DNA of 36,705 nucleotides, taken from Bacillota bacterium. GTDB taxonomy: Bacteria; Bacillota; Dethiobacteria; DTU022. Below are positions 19,188 through 29,299 of the stretch, piece after piece. How positions within the stretch are numbered: the first letter of the stretch is position 1; every line of letters begins with the position of its first letter. The stretch is from NCBI GenBank assembly GCA_012797175.1, contig JAAZPQ010000093.1, forward strand, positions 1 to 36,705, in the 5' to 3' direction. A program made the position numbers and the translations under genes. The notes below the pieces were generated by a model that saw nothing but the letters and a program-made list of their open reading frames with translations, was not told the DNA's origin and did not search any database.

Positions 19188-20225
19188 ATGGTTATGACTT
19201 CACCATTCAGGGTATTTTCCAAGGAGATCGGAATCGACTTGGGTACTGCCAACACGATGGTCTATATTAAAGGTAAAGGCGTAGTCTTGAGGGAACCTTC
19301 CGTGGTGGCCATCCGCCGGGATACGGGAGCAATTCTCGCTGTCGGTGAAGAAGCAAAGCATATGATTGGCCGCACTCCCGGCAATATTGTGGCTATCCGC
19401 CCCATGAAAGACGGTGTCATCGCTGATTTTGATTCTACACAAGCAATGATCAACCATTTTATCAACCTGGCTAACCCCCGGCGCCCGATGTTTCGCCCTG
19501 TGGTGATCATCTGCATCCCTACCGGGGTGACCGAGGTAGAAAAGCGGGCTGTTCTTGATGCCACCAGCCAGGCGGCTCGCGAGTCCTATCTGGTTGAAGA
19601 ACCGATGGCTGCGGCCATTGGGGCTGGTCTCCCTGTGGAAGAGCCCACCGGCAGCATGGTAGTTGATATTGGTGGCGGAACCTCCGAGGTGGCGATTATC
19701 TCTTTAGGGGGTATCGTTACCAGCAAATCGATCCGTGTAGGCGGGGATGATCTGGATGAAGCGATCATTCAATATGTTAAGAAAAACTATAACCTCATGA
19801 TCGGTGATCGTACTGCTGAAGAGGTAAAAATAAAGATCGGGACGGCTTTCCATAAAGAGACTGACTCTGAAATGGAGATCCGGGGGCGGGACCTTATTAC
19901 CGGGCTGCCAAAAACAATGAAAGTGACCTCTGAAGAGATCAAAGAGGCTCTTGAGGATAGCTTAGAGATTATTCTCGAAGCGATCAGGGTGACCCTGGAA
20001 AAGACACCGCCCGAGCTGGCGGCTGACGTTATGGATAAAGGGATTATCCTGACCGGAGGCGGGGCTCTGTTGCATGGTTTTGACCGGCGGGCATCAGAAG
20101 AGACGGGGATGCCGGTCTACCTGGCCGAGAATCCGATGGACTGTGTGGTTGTCGGTGCAGGGAAGGTTTTAGCCGAGATCAACCTACTACGCCGGGTTGC
20201 ATTGACTAACCGTAAAGGCGTCTAG
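19188..20225 (+). CDS. mreB: Rod shape-determining protein MreB
   Basis: [47 protein letters not shown]. Confidence 0.98.
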   Translation: MVMTSPFRVFSKEIGIDLGTANTMVYIKGKGVVLREPSVVAIRRDTGAILAVGEEAKHMIGRTPGNIVAIRPMKDGVIADFDSTQAMINHFINLANPRRPMFRPVVIICIPTGVTEVEKRAVLDATSQAARESYLVEEPMAAAIGAGLPVEEPTGSMVVDIGGGTSEVAIISLGGIVTSKSIRVGGDDLDEAIIQYVKKNYNLMIGDRTAEEVKIKIGTAFHKETDSEMEIRGRDLITGLPKTMKVTSEEIKEALEDSLEIILEAIRVTLEKTPPELAADVMDKGIILTGGGALLHGFDRRASEETGMPVYLAENPMDCVVVGAGKVLAEINLLRRVALTNRKGV

Positions 20226-20323
20226 CGCGGATAGTAAGATTCCAGGACGGGGCAGGCCAAAGGAGACGGCCATGCTATGCCGTCAGCTGGCAGAAGCTAA
20301 TTTATTCCGTAGGATGTGTTCTA

Positions 20324-21214
20324 TTGGCGAGGCGAAATCAAGGTCGTAGGAGCCTACTTGTGCTCCTCGTTGTTATAGCTGGCTTGTTGCTACTGATTGT
20401 TTTTACCGGCGAGGGCCGGGAGCAGCTTACTCCCCTGGAGGATCTCTTGCTGACCCTCTTTGCTCCGGCCCAGACGGTATTTTCATCTGCCGGTCAGAAG
20501 CTGCAGTCGTTCTTCGATGCCATCGTCTCATTTTACGAGCTAAAGGCGGAAAACGATCGTTTGCGTGAAGAGCTTTCTTTTTTGGAGCAGCAGCTGATCC
20601 AGTTTCAAGAGCTACAGAAAGAAAATTACCGTTACCGGCAACTGCTTGAATTTACCGAGAAGAGCGAACATCAGCTGCTTGCTGCAGAGGTGATTGCCCG
20701 CGACCCTAGCCAGTGGTTCGGCACGATCACCATCAATCGCGGCTATCTTGACGGAGTTAAGCAGGAGATGGCAGTAATCACTGATCGGGGGCTGGTTGGG
20801 ATGATCTCCACGGTGTCGCCAAATTCTAGCCAGGTTCTCCTCATTACCGACCCCCGGTTGCCTGTAAGTGCGGTGGTCCAGCGGACACGCGATCCCGTTA
20901 CCGTCGGTATTGTCGAGAGTTATACCAAAGATTCCGCTAGTCTGAAAATTACCTATCTGCCGCTGGAGGCGAAAATTCAGCCGGGCGATCTAATTGTCAC
21001 CTCCGGATTGGGCGGTATTTTCCCGAAAGGAATTTTAATCGGTACAGTCCGGGAGGTAGGCCAGGATGATCTGGGGATGGTTCTTTCAGCGTTAATTGAA
21101 CCCCGGGTTAATTTTAACCGCCTGGAAGAAGTGTTAATTATTCTTCAACCGGGAGAAGCGGTTCCGCCGCTTGAATCCGGAGAGGTCGGGGAGGAGGGTG
21201 AGCCCGCATCATAA
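20324..21214 (+). CDS. mreC: Rod shape-determining protein MreC
   Basis: N-terminal TM, coiled coil, DPSQWFGTITINRG, GLVGMISTVSPNSSQVLLITDP. Confidence 0.95.
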   Translation: MARRNQGRRSLLVLLVVIAGLLLLIVFTGEGREQLTPLEDLLLTLFAPAQTVFSSAGQKLQSFFDAIVSFYELKAENDRLREELSFLEQQLIQFQELQKENYRYRQLLEFTEKSEHQLLAAEVIARDPSQWFGTITINRGYLDGVKQEMAVITDRGLVGMISTVSPNSSQVLLITDPRLPVSAVVQRTRDPVTVGIVESYTKDSASLKITYLPLEAKIQPGDLIVTSGLGGIFPKGILIGTVREVGQDDLGMVLSALIEPRVNFNRLEEVLIILQPGEAVPPLESGEVGEEGEPAS

Positions 21215-21738
21215 TCTTCTATATTCTGGTGGGAGCTTGTTTCATTTTCGCATTATTGCTTGAAGGTTCTGTTTTCTCCTTCTTCATGCTTGAGAAAGCA
21301 CTTCCCGACATTTTTCTGGTGATGGTAGTTTTACTGGGCTTTATTTTGGATGAGCGGCGCGGGGCGATTATCGGGCTCTGTGCCGGCCTGCTCCAGGATG
21401 TTATCTTCAGTTCAGCCTTAGGGTTCTTTGCCCTGGCCAAGATGATACTTGGTTACGGAGCTGGCTTATTGGGCCGAGAACTTTATCGGGAGCAGTTGCT
21501 TGCCCCGGTTCTGTTAGTTTTTGTGGCCACGCTCACCCATGAAATTCTTCTCTATTTTTTGGTGAGCCAGTTTGTCGGTTTTGGCTTCCCGGTTGAATGG
21601 AGTTTCAGCCGTCTTTTTATTCCGAAGGCGTTCTACAATACGGTTTTGGCTTTACTGCTTTATCCGTTTTTCTTTCGTCTTTACCATCGTCTAAAGCAGC
21701 CCAAAACCAGCCTTCACCGGCGGCGGGGGGCGATCTAG
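21208..21738 (+). CDS. mreD: Rod shape-determining protein MreD (start uncertain: ATC 21208/ATA 21211, or GTG 21229 of the ORF track)
   Basis: Polytopic, between mreC and mrdA; strong SD GAGGAGGGTGA fits the upstream non-canonical start better than GTG 21229. Confidence 0.88.
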   Translation: MIIFYILVGACFIFALLLEGSVFSFFMLEKALPDIFLVMVVLLGFILDERRGAIIGLCAGLLQDVIFSSALGFFALAKMILGYGAGLLGRELYREQLLAPVLLVFVATLTHEILLYFLVSQFVGFGFPVEWSFSRLFIPKAFYNTVLALLLYPFFFRLYHRLKQPKTSLHRRRGAI

Positions 21739-23592
21739 GTGAACAAGTTTATGCTGCGCCGCGTGCGTGTAATTTTTATCTTTGTAATCGTTATTTTTAT
21801 TCTTCTTGCCGGGAGGCTCGCCTATCTGCAGGTATTGAAGCACGATTACTACTGGTACCGCTCTGAGCAAAACCGTTTTACCAAGATCACCCTTCCGGCA
21901 ACGCGCGGCGAAATCTATGATGCCAAGGGTAATCTCCTGGTTTCCAACCGGCCCGGGTTTGTTGTTTCGCTGATGGATATGGGTGAGGGATATGATGATG
22001 AAACAATCAGCTACTTGAGTGAGATTTTACAGATAGACAAAGAAGAGATCTATGAGGCTATCGAAGGGCGACGCTACATGCGTTACCTGCCGCTACAGCT
22101 TAAAAGTGACATTACTATGGAGACGATATCCCAGCTTTCAGAACACCGCTGGAAACTAAAAGGGGTCAATATTGAGATCTGGCCGATTCGTGATTATAAG
22201 CACAGGGCGACAGCTGCTCATATCCTTGGTTTTCTCGGCCAGGGTCCCGTGGATGAGTCTACCCGGGAATGTTGGGCCGGGGAAGGTTATGACTATGAAG
22301 AAGGCGATCTTGTAGGCCAGGAGGGAATTGAACGGACCTGGGAGCCATATTTACGGGGTGTTGACGGGGAGCAGCGTATCGAGACCAATAATATGGGGCA
22401 ACCGATCAACTTCTTCGAGCGTAAAGAGCCGATTCCAGGGAGCGATCTATATCTAACCCTGGATCTGGACCTGCAGAAAGCCGCTGAAGAGGCTCTGGCC
22501 AGGCGGGTGGAGAGCATTAAGAAAAAAGAAGGGAGTAAATATGCCGGCCGAGCCTCGGCGGTAGCCCTCGATCCGAACAGTGGGGCTATCCTGGCTATGG
22601 CCAATTATCCTTCTTACGATCCGAACAAGGTTGGCGAAGAATATTTTCAACTGCTTCAGGATCCCAAGCGCCCGCTGACCAATAGTGCAATTCAGGGTTG
22701 CTACCCCATCGGCTCGACTTTTAAGATGGTTACAGGCACTGCCGCATTGGAGGAGGGGGTTCTCAGTGATCGTGATATTATGAATTGTCGCGGAGTAATT
22801 ACCCTACGCGGTGATACAAAAGCCTGTTACCGCCGTACTGCCCACGGATCTCTGAACTTTTACCGGGCCATGGCTGTCTCCTGCAATATCTATTTTTACC
22901 AGGCCGGGCTGCGGGCCGGGATTGATGCGCTCGCCCACTATGCCCGGGAATATGGTTTTGGGAGCCCTACCGGGCTAGAAGATCTTACCGGTGAGGCTGC
23001 CGGCGTGGTGGCCAGCCGTGAATATAAGGCTGCAGTCACTGACGGTGAACCATGGTACCCTGCCGAAACAATGAGCGCAGCGATCGGCCAGTCCTACAAC
23101 AGCATGACTCCGCTGCAAATAGCCAACTACGTGTCTATCATTGCCAACGGGGGAACTCACTACCGGCCTTACCTGGTCCAGAAAGTTGTCGACAGTGAGG
23201 GGAAAGTGGTTCATGAAGCTAAGCCGGAACCGTTGCGGCAGGCACAGATATCTGCTAAAACTTTCGGGATCATCCGCGAGGCCATGCGCGGTGTAACTAT
23301 GCCCCGTGGTACCGGCTATTCTCACTTCTCTAGGCTACCGGTAACCTCTGCGGGCAAAACAGGCTCGGCGGAGGTGGCCGGTATGGGCCAGGGGATTCCC
23401 TCGCACAGTCTTTATGTGGGTTATGCGCCCTATGAAAACCCGCAAATCGTCATCGCGGTCATTATAGAGCATGGTGGTAGCGGCGCTACTGCCGCCGCCC
23501 CCGTGGTTGCCGAAATTATGGAGTACTATTTTACCGGACAAATTGAAGGAGTTAGTGATAGTGAAACTGAGACTCGACCGCAGGCTGATTAG
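21739..23592 (+). CDS. mrdA: Penicillin-binding protein 2 (elongasome transpeptidase)
   Basis: RGEIYDAKGNLLVSNRP, YPIGSTFKMVTG (SxxK), SCN motif, AGKTGSAE (KTG). Confidence 0.97.
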   Translation: MNKFMLRRVRVIFIFVIVIFILLAGRLAYLQVLKHDYYWYRSEQNRFTKITLPATRGEIYDAKGNLLVSNRPGFVVSLMDMGEGYDDETISYLSEILQIDKEEIYEAIEGRRYMRYLPLQLKSDITMETISQLSEHRWKLKGVNIEIWPIRDYKHRATAAHILGFLGQGPVDESTRECWAGEGYDYEEGDLVGQEGIERTWEPYLRGVDGEQRIETNNMGQPINFFERKEPIPGSDLYLTLDLDLQKAAEEALARRVESIKKKEGSKYAGRASAVALDPNSGAILAMANYPSYDPNKVGEEYFQLLQDPKRPLTNSAIQGCYPIGSTFKMVTGTAALEEGVLSDRDIMNCRGVITLRGDTKACYRRTAHGSLNFYRAMAVSCNIYFYQAGLRAGIDALAHYAREYGFGSPTGLEDLTGEAAGVVASREYKAAVTDGEPWYPAETMSAAIGQSYNSMTPLQIANYVSIIANGGTHYRPYLVQKVVDSEGKVVHEAKPEPLRQAQISAKTFGIIREAMRGVTMPRGTGYSHFSRLPVTSAGKTGSAEVAGMGQGIPSHSLYVGYAPYENPQIVIAVIIEHGGSGATAAAPVVAEIMEYYFTGQIEGVSDSETETRPQAD

Positions 23593-24679
23593 AAATTTTG
23601 ATTACTATCTTTTGTTGACGACGGTCGCTCTTTGTGCGATTGGCACATTAACCCTCTACAGCGCCACGTACGGCCTGGAGGGGCTGACCGATCCGCTTCA
23701 TTTTGTCAAACGGCAGCTGCTTTTTGCCGGGCTAGGGTTTGGCCTGATGCTGCTAATCATTTTTATTGACTATATTGATTTTAGCAACTGGGCCGGTTAT
23801 CTTTACGTTTTCAACCTGTTTCTGCTGGGCCTGGTTTTAGTGGTTGGTGAGGAAGAAAAAGGAGCGATGCGCCGGATCCAGATCGGGTTTTTCGACCTGC
23901 AACCCTCCGAGATTGCCAAGGTTATCATCATCATCACCCTGGCCAGGTTGCTGGCTGAGAAAGAGGGTCAACTGGCTAACTTTAAAGACCTGCTCCCGGC
24001 TCTGGCGGCAACCGCCCTGCCCATGGCCTTGATCTTTTTTCAGCCCGACCTCGGCACCTCCCTTGTCTTCCTGGCAGTGCTTCTGGTGATGCTCTATGTC
24101 GCCGGAGCACAGGGACGCCACCTGGCTCTCTTGATTGGAGCCGGGCTGGCGGTAGCGCCGCTGTTTTGGTTTTACCTGCTGAAACCCTACCAGAAAAGCC
24201 GCCTCCTTGTTTTTATCAACCCGGAGATGGATCCTACCGGGCAGGGTTTTCAGCTACTGCAGTCGATGATCGGAATCGGTTCAGGCGGACTCTTTGGCAA
24301 GGGGTTTGCCAACAGCACCCAGGTACGCCTTGGCTTTTTGCCGGATCATTACACCGATATGATCTTCTCTGTCTTTGGCGAAGAGATGGGTTACGTGGGG
24401 GCGGTAGTACTGCTGCTACTTTATTTCTTCTTGATCTACCGGATCCTCTGGATTAGCACCCAGGCCAAGGACCAGTTTGGTGCCCTCCTCTGCTGTGGAG
24501 TGGCAGTGATGTTTGCCTTCCAGATTTTGGTGAATATCGGGATGACCATCAGTATCATGCCGGTAACCGGGATCCCTCTTCCTTTTATGAGCTACGGGAA
24601 TAACGCCCTTCTAGTGAATTTGGTATCCATCGGTCTTGTTCTCAACGTGGCTCTACGCCGCCACAAAATTCAATTTTAA
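23561..24679 (+). CDS. rodA: Rod shape-determining protein RodA (SEDS)
   Basis: QPSEIAKVIII, QPDLGTSLVFLAVLLVMLYVAG, PVTGIPLPFMSYG; GTG start inside mrdA 3' end. Confidence 0.96.
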   Translation: MKLRLDRRLIRNFDYYLLLTTVALCAIGTLTLYSATYGLEGLTDPLHFVKRQLLFAGLGFGLMLLIIFIDYIDFSNWAGYLYVFNLFLLGLVLVVGEEEKGAMRRIQIGFFDLQPSEIAKVIIIITLARLLAEKEGQLANFKDLLPALAATALPMALIFFQPDLGTSLVFLAVLLVMLYVAGAQGRHLALLIGAGLAVAPLFWFYLLKPYQKSRLLVFINPEMDPTGQGFQLLQSMIGIGSGGLFGKGFANSTQVRLGFLPDHYTDMIFSVFGEEMGYVGAVVLLLLYFFLIYRILWISTQAKDQFGALLCCGVAVMFAFQILVNIGMTISIMPVTGIPLPFMSYGNNALLVNLVSIGLVLNVALRRHKIQF

Positions 24680-24767
24680 GCTCCTTTTGCCAGATCATAA
24701 TTCACCTGCATCCTTAATATAGATAAAGGGGACCGGCTTTCTACCATCTTGAGAGAGGGGGAGAACA

Positions 24768-25571
24768 ATGAGCTACCGGCGCCGGAGTGCTCCGGTGTCC
24801 ACTTTGCGGGTGAAGCTACAGCAGCATCTGACTGAGAAAAACAGCTGGAACGATAATGGGGAATTGATGACAGACGAATTACCGAAAACCAAAAGACCGT
24901 TTTTCTTGTTCGGTGCTTTGAAAACAATGCACCGTTACTTTTTGGTCAAGCTCACCGTAGCCGTAATGCTGGTCTTACTGGTAGCCCTGCTGATTAAGGG
25001 CGGTTACACCTGGGGGGAACCGTTGCTTCAGGGATTGCGCTTTGTGGTCGAGTGGGACCTTGATCCGGGTGCTTTTTCAGAAAAAACAGGGCCTGCTTTT
25101 CGACTCTTATTTGATCGTCTGGAGTTACCGGTCATTAAGCCGTTAGTAGTAAAACCCGGTCAACCAATTTTACCTGTTGACGGAGTGCTTAAAAGCGGTT
25201 TCGGTCTGCGTATGGATTCTAAAGCCGGCCGGGAGCAGATGCATTACGGAATAGATCTGGCAGCCCCGGAAGGGTCTGTGGTAAGAGCTCTTCTAGAGGG
25301 CCGGGTAGAACAGGTTATTTCCGGAAAGGACGGCTCTGTTACCGTGGTGATAGCCTGTGAACCGGATTGGACTATGATCTACCGGGGCATTGTGGCAGCC
25401 GGGGTTAAAGAGGGGGAGACGATTGCGCAGGGCGCGCAGCTGGGATCGCTGGGCCGGCCACAGTGCTATGAGCTGCCACACCTGCATTTTGAGCTGCGCT
25501 CCGGCGGACGTCCTGTCGCTCCGCCAGCCGATTGGACGGCCCGGTTTACAGCTTCTGCGGAGCGGACCTGA
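24768..25571 (+). CDS. SpoIVFA-like membrane protein with M23 peptidase domain
   Basis: TM segment, MHYGIDLAAPEGSVVRA, LPHLHFELRSGG; followed by an M50 protease. Confidence 0.8.
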   Translation: MSYRRRSAPVSTLRVKLQQHLTEKNSWNDNGELMTDELPKTKRPFFLFGALKTMHRYFLVKLTVAVMLVLLVALLIKGGYTWGEPLLQGLRFVVEWDLDPGAFSEKTGPAFRLLFDRLELPVIKPLVVKPGQPILPVDGVLKSGFGLRMDSKAGREQMHYGIDLAAPEGSVVRALLEGRVEQVISGKDGSVTVVIACEPDWTMIYRGIVAAGVKEGETIAQGAQLGSLGRPQCYELPHLHFELRSGGRPVAPPADWTARFTASAERT

Positions 25572-25683
25572 GTGGAAGAGGCTAGGCCCGTGTGATAATC
25601 AAAGGCGCCCCGGTGAAACGAAGGTCCGTCTTAATGGGGTAAGCCGGGTGCTCTTCTAAGTCTCCTCTCCTGTTTTCTCCAAC

Positions 25684-25791
25684 ATCTCTCGCCTCCTTGG
25701 GGGGGGGGAGGATTGGGGTGGGGTTGTTGTCACAAGTAACCCTGCCTTGCACAAAAGTCCCTCTTCCCCGCCGCGGGCGAGGAGAGATTGC
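25684..25791. repeat. MITE/REP-like intergenic element with degenerate terminal inverted repeats
   Basis: ATCTCTCGCCTCC ... GGGCGAGGAGAGAT flanking a G10 tract and GGATTGGGGTGGGG. Confidence 0.35.
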
Positions 25792-25862
25792 TAAACAGTA
25801 CTCTGATGCACACAGTAGGGCCTGCTTGTTTGTTCCAAATTGAGCTATTGAGGTGGTTATCC

Positions 25863-26732
25863 TTGCCGCTGGGTTCATTTTTGGGGATCCGTATCCGGCT
25901 CAATCCCCTTTTTCTAGGCGCTGCTATTTTCTGTTTCATGATCGGAGCGGGGCTGGAATTTTTTGTTGTTTGCTTGATCATTCTGCTTCATGAGCTGGCC
26001 CACGGTTTCATCGGCCGGCTTCTGGGGTTACAGTTTAGTGAGATCGAACTTTACCCCTTTGGGGGTGTCGCCAGGATCGACGAGCAGCTTGAACTGGAAC
26101 CCTACATCGAGCGGCGCCTGGCCTTAGCCGGGCCTGCTACCAACCTGGCCCTGGCCGGGCTAGGGATTATATTCTATGTTCGCCTTGGTCAGGGGTTGGA
26201 ACTGCTTCTTTTTTTCATTCAGGCCAACCTTATCCTGGCTACTTTTAATATGCTGCCAGCGTTACCTCTTGACGGCGGCCGGATCCTGCGCGCTTACTTG
26301 ACGCCGCATCGCGGCTTTCGCGTGGCTACGGAAAAGGCGGCGCTGCTAGGGCAGATTCTAGCAGTGCTGCTTTTTGCCGGTGGATTAGTTGGGCTCTATC
26401 ATCATTATTTTAACCTTTCCTTCTCTGTGGTCGCCATTTTTTTATTTATGGCGGCAACTAAAGAGAAGCAGCAGGCTGTCTATACCTTTCTCCGCTCCCT
26501 CGGAGCAAAAGAGCACGAACTTTTTAAACGCGGGGCCCTTCGCGGGGCTCAGCTGATTGTCCTTGAAGAGACCAGGCTGCTCGATATTTTTCGTCTTTTT
26601 TTACCACAGCGTTACCACTTCATCCGGGTGCTCGATCACACCCAACACTGCTCTGCCGAGCTTAGCGAAGCTTCGCTGATCCAAGCGGCTATGCAAAAAG
26701 GACTTGATATTCCCATTAAAAAGATACTATAA
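25863..26732 (+). CDS. M50 family metalloprotease, SpoIVFB-like (start uncertain, 25788-25863)
   Basis: LLHELAHG (HExxH), LPALPLDGGRILRAYL. Confidence 0.9.
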   Translation: MPLGSFLGIRIRLNPLFLGAAIFCFMIGAGLEFFVVCLIILLHELAHGFIGRLLGLQFSEIELYPFGGVARIDEQLELEPYIERRLALAGPATNLALAGLGIIFYVRLGQGLELLLFFIQANLILATFNMLPALPLDGGRILRAYLTPHRGFRVATEKAALLGQILAVLLFAGGLVGLYHHYFNLSFSVVAIFLFMAATKEKQQAVYTFLRSLGAKEHELFKRGALRGAQLIVLEETRLLDIFRLFLPQRYHFIRVLDHTQHCSAELSEASLIQAAMQKGLDIPIKKIL

Positions 26733-26795
26733 TATAATAGTATGCTCAAGATATGACTTACGAGGTTTATTTGCGGCTACTTGGAGGCCTGTTAA

Positions 26796-28574
26796 TTGCA
26801 TTTGGAAAAATATCTGGAGAGGCTTCTACCTCTTGTCCAGAAACCGGCCCGCTACCTCGGCAATGAATGGAACGCGGTGAAAAAGGATCACTGTACTACG
26901 GCGGTGCGCATGGCGCTTGCTTTTCCTGATATTTATGAAGTGGGCATGTCCAACCTGGGGCTGAAGATAATTTACGAGATTGTTAACCGGCATCCGGAGA
27001 TGCTTCTCGAACGTGTTTTTGCTCCGGCCACGGATATGGAAGATCTGATGCGACAAAACAATTTACCCCTTTTTACCCTCGAAAGCTGGCAGCCGGTGCG
27101 CGAATTTGATTTTGTTGGTTTTACGTTGCAATATGAACTCAGCTATAGCAACGTTTTGAATATGCTTGATCTGGCGGGAATTTCTTTTTACAGCGAAGAG
27201 CGAAGTAGCGGAGAGCCTCTGATTATTGGCGGCGGGCCTTGTGCTTTCAATCCCGAGCCTCTGGCTCCTTTTTTTGATCTCTTCTTGCTGGGCGACGGAG
27301 AGGAGGCCTTGCCGGAAATTCTTGAACAGTGGTTAGCTCTCTCCCGGGAGGGGGCTGGAAAAGATGAAATTTTAGCCAGCCTTTCTGCAATAAAAGGGGT
27401 TTATATCCCGGGGTTTTACCGGCCTTTTTATAGCGCCGGCGGCTCTTTCCAGGGGCTCGAAAAGCTGCATCCGTCTGCTCCCGGGGTTGTCCGAAAGAGA
27501 GTGCTCCGTGATCTGGACCGGGCTTATCATCCCATTGCCCCGGTTGTTCCCTATGTGGAGGCAGTCCACGATCGCGGGATCATTGAACTTTTTAGGGGAT
27601 GTGGCCGCGGCTGTCGTTTCTGCCAGGCCGGCGTGATCTACCGGCCGGTGCGCCGGCGTCGCCCCGGGACACTGAAGAAAATTGCCCGGGAAATGTTACG
27701 GACTACCGGATACGATGAGCTTTCACTGGCCTCTCTGAGCAGCTGCGATTATCCGGATATAGATCAGCTGATTAGCGATCTCAACACGGAACATTTAGCG
27801 GAAAAGGTCAGGTTTACGCTGCCTTCGTTACGCCTGGACTCTTTCTCGGTGGGGCTGGCGAAGCAGTTTCACCAGGGACGGCGGGGCAGCCTTACCTTTG
27901 CTCCCGAGGCCGGTACAGAACGGCTGCGGCGGGTAATTGGAAAGAATATTAGCGAGGATGATCTTTTTTCCGCAGTCGCCGATGCCGTCTCTGCCGGATG
28001 GAGTTCGTTTAAGCTCTACTTTATGATCGGCCTGCCGACGGAAGAGGATGACGATGTAATGGCTATCGCTTCTCTTTGCCATGAGCTGAGGCGGCGGATT
28101 AAAAGTGAACAGGGCCGGTGGATCCGTCTGTCAGTAAGTGTGGCTACCTTTGTGCCGAAAGCACATACTCCTTTCCAGTGGGAACCACAGCTTTCCATGG
28201 ACGAGGTCAGGCATCGTCAGGAGCTCTTGCGGACCTCTATTCGCCGCCTGGGAGGAATAAACCTCAGCTGGAGTGATCCCGGGAGCAGCTTTCTTGAAGC
28301 GGTTTTTGCCCGCGGTGACCGTCGCCTGTCTCCTCTTCTAGAGCGGGCCTGGCAAAAGGGCTGCCGCTTTGATGGATGGTCCGAACACTTTTCTTTGCAA
28401 CGGTGGCTGGATCTGTTTGATGAAATGAAGATAAATCCGGAGGACTACGCTTACCGGCGCTACGGCGAGGCTGAGCCGTTACCCTGGGAGCACCTGGGAA
28501 GCGGCAGTAGCAAAGAGATGCTGATCAGGGAGTATCGCCGGGCCCGGCAGGACAACCCTTCCCTGGAGGTATAA
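26796..28574 (+). CDS. TIGR03960-type B12-binding-like radical SAM protein
   Basis: GVVRKRVLRDLD, FRGCGRGCRFCQAGVIYRPVRRR, SLSSCDYPDI. Confidence 0.93.
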   Translation: MHLEKYLERLLPLVQKPARYLGNEWNAVKKDHCTTAVRMALAFPDIYEVGMSNLGLKIIYEIVNRHPEMLLERVFAPATDMEDLMRQNNLPLFTLESWQPVREFDFVGFTLQYELSYSNVLNMLDLAGISFYSEERSSGEPLIIGGGPCAFNPEPLAPFFDLFLLGDGEEALPEILEQWLALSREGAGKDEILASLSAIKGVYIPGFYRPFYSAGGSFQGLEKLHPSAPGVVRKRVLRDLDRAYHPIAPVVPYVEAVHDRGIIELFRGCGRGCRFCQAGVIYRPVRRRRPGTLKKIAREMLRTTGYDELSLASLSSCDYPDIDQLISDLNTEHLAEKVRFTLPSLRLDSFSVGLAKQFHQGRRGSLTFAPEAGTERLRRVIGKNISEDDLFSAVADAVSAGWSSFKLYFMIGLPTEEDDDVMAIASLCHELRRRIKSEQGRWIRLSVSVATFVPKAHTPFQWEPQLSMDEVRHRQELLRTSIRRLGGINLSWSDPGSSFLEAVFARGDRRLSPLLERAWQKGCRFDGWSEHFSLQRWLDLFDEMKINPEDYAYRRYGEAEPLPWEHLGSGSSKEMLIREYRRARQDNPSLEV

Positions 28575-29299
28575 TGATGGATCGCATTCGTTTTCGCTAT
28601 GCTTGCGGCAAAGAGCTACGCTATCTCTCGCATCTCGATCTGCTGCGCCTTTTTCAGCGGGCTATGCGCCGTGCCAGGCTGCCGCTAGCTTATACTCTCG
28701 GATTCAATCCGCGGCCAAAATTAAGCCTGGCTGCGCCGCTGCCGGTAGGGGTAACCGCCTCAAAGGAGTATGGTGAGATCTTCCTTGTGGAACCGGTCTC
28801 GCCCGCATCTTTCCGCCAGCGCCTTGGGGAGCAGTTGCCTAAAGGGCTCACCCTGACTGGTGCTGTCGTTGTCCCGGTAAATGAACCCCCGCTGGCATCG
28901 GTGGTTAACGCGGCGCTTTATCGAGCCGCCTGGAAGAGCAGCCGGCCTGCTCCTACGGACACAATGTTGCAGAAAGCTCTGGATAAACTCCTGGCCCAGC
29001 CGGCGATTATGATCCGGCGTTTCGGTAAAAGCGGTAAAATAACCAGGCAAAACATCCGACCATATATTTTCTCTGCTGAACTGCTGACTTCGGGCGAACA
29101 GGACCCGGCGTTGCGTTTACTATTGCAGGTGGGCAGCAAAGGCGGCGTTTCGCCGTCCCGTTTTCTGGAGCAGCTGGCACTGAAGGGGGATTACACCGGG
29201 GGAGAACATTGCTGGTGCGTTCATCGCCAGGGCCTTTATATTTACCGGGAGTGTCTTATTGATCCCTTTCCGGAAGGAGGTGAGACCCTGGATGGATAA
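28574..29299 (+). CDS. DUF2344 / TIGR03936 family protein
   Basis: IRFRYACGKELRYLSHLDLLRLFQRAMRRARLPLAYTLGFNPRPKLSLA; next to TIGR03960 and rng. Confidence 0.92.
   Translation: MMDRIRFRYACGKELRYLSHLDLLRLFQRAMRRARLPLAYTLGFNPRPKLSLAAPLPVGVTASKEYGEIFLVEPVSPASFRQRLGEQLPKGLTLTGAVVVPVNEPPLASVVNAALYRAAWKSSRPAPTDTMLQKALDKLLAQPAIMIRRFGKSGKITRQNIRPYIFSAELLTSGEQDPALRLLLQVGSKGGVSPSRFLEQLALKGDYTGGEHCWCVHRQGLYIYRECLIDPFPEGGETLDG

Noticed and set aside
25582-25878. Minus-strand 98-aa ORF in the rodA-spoIVF region
   Set aside because: Overlaps repeat-like intergenic DNA and the SpoIVFB-like 5' end; no domain signal
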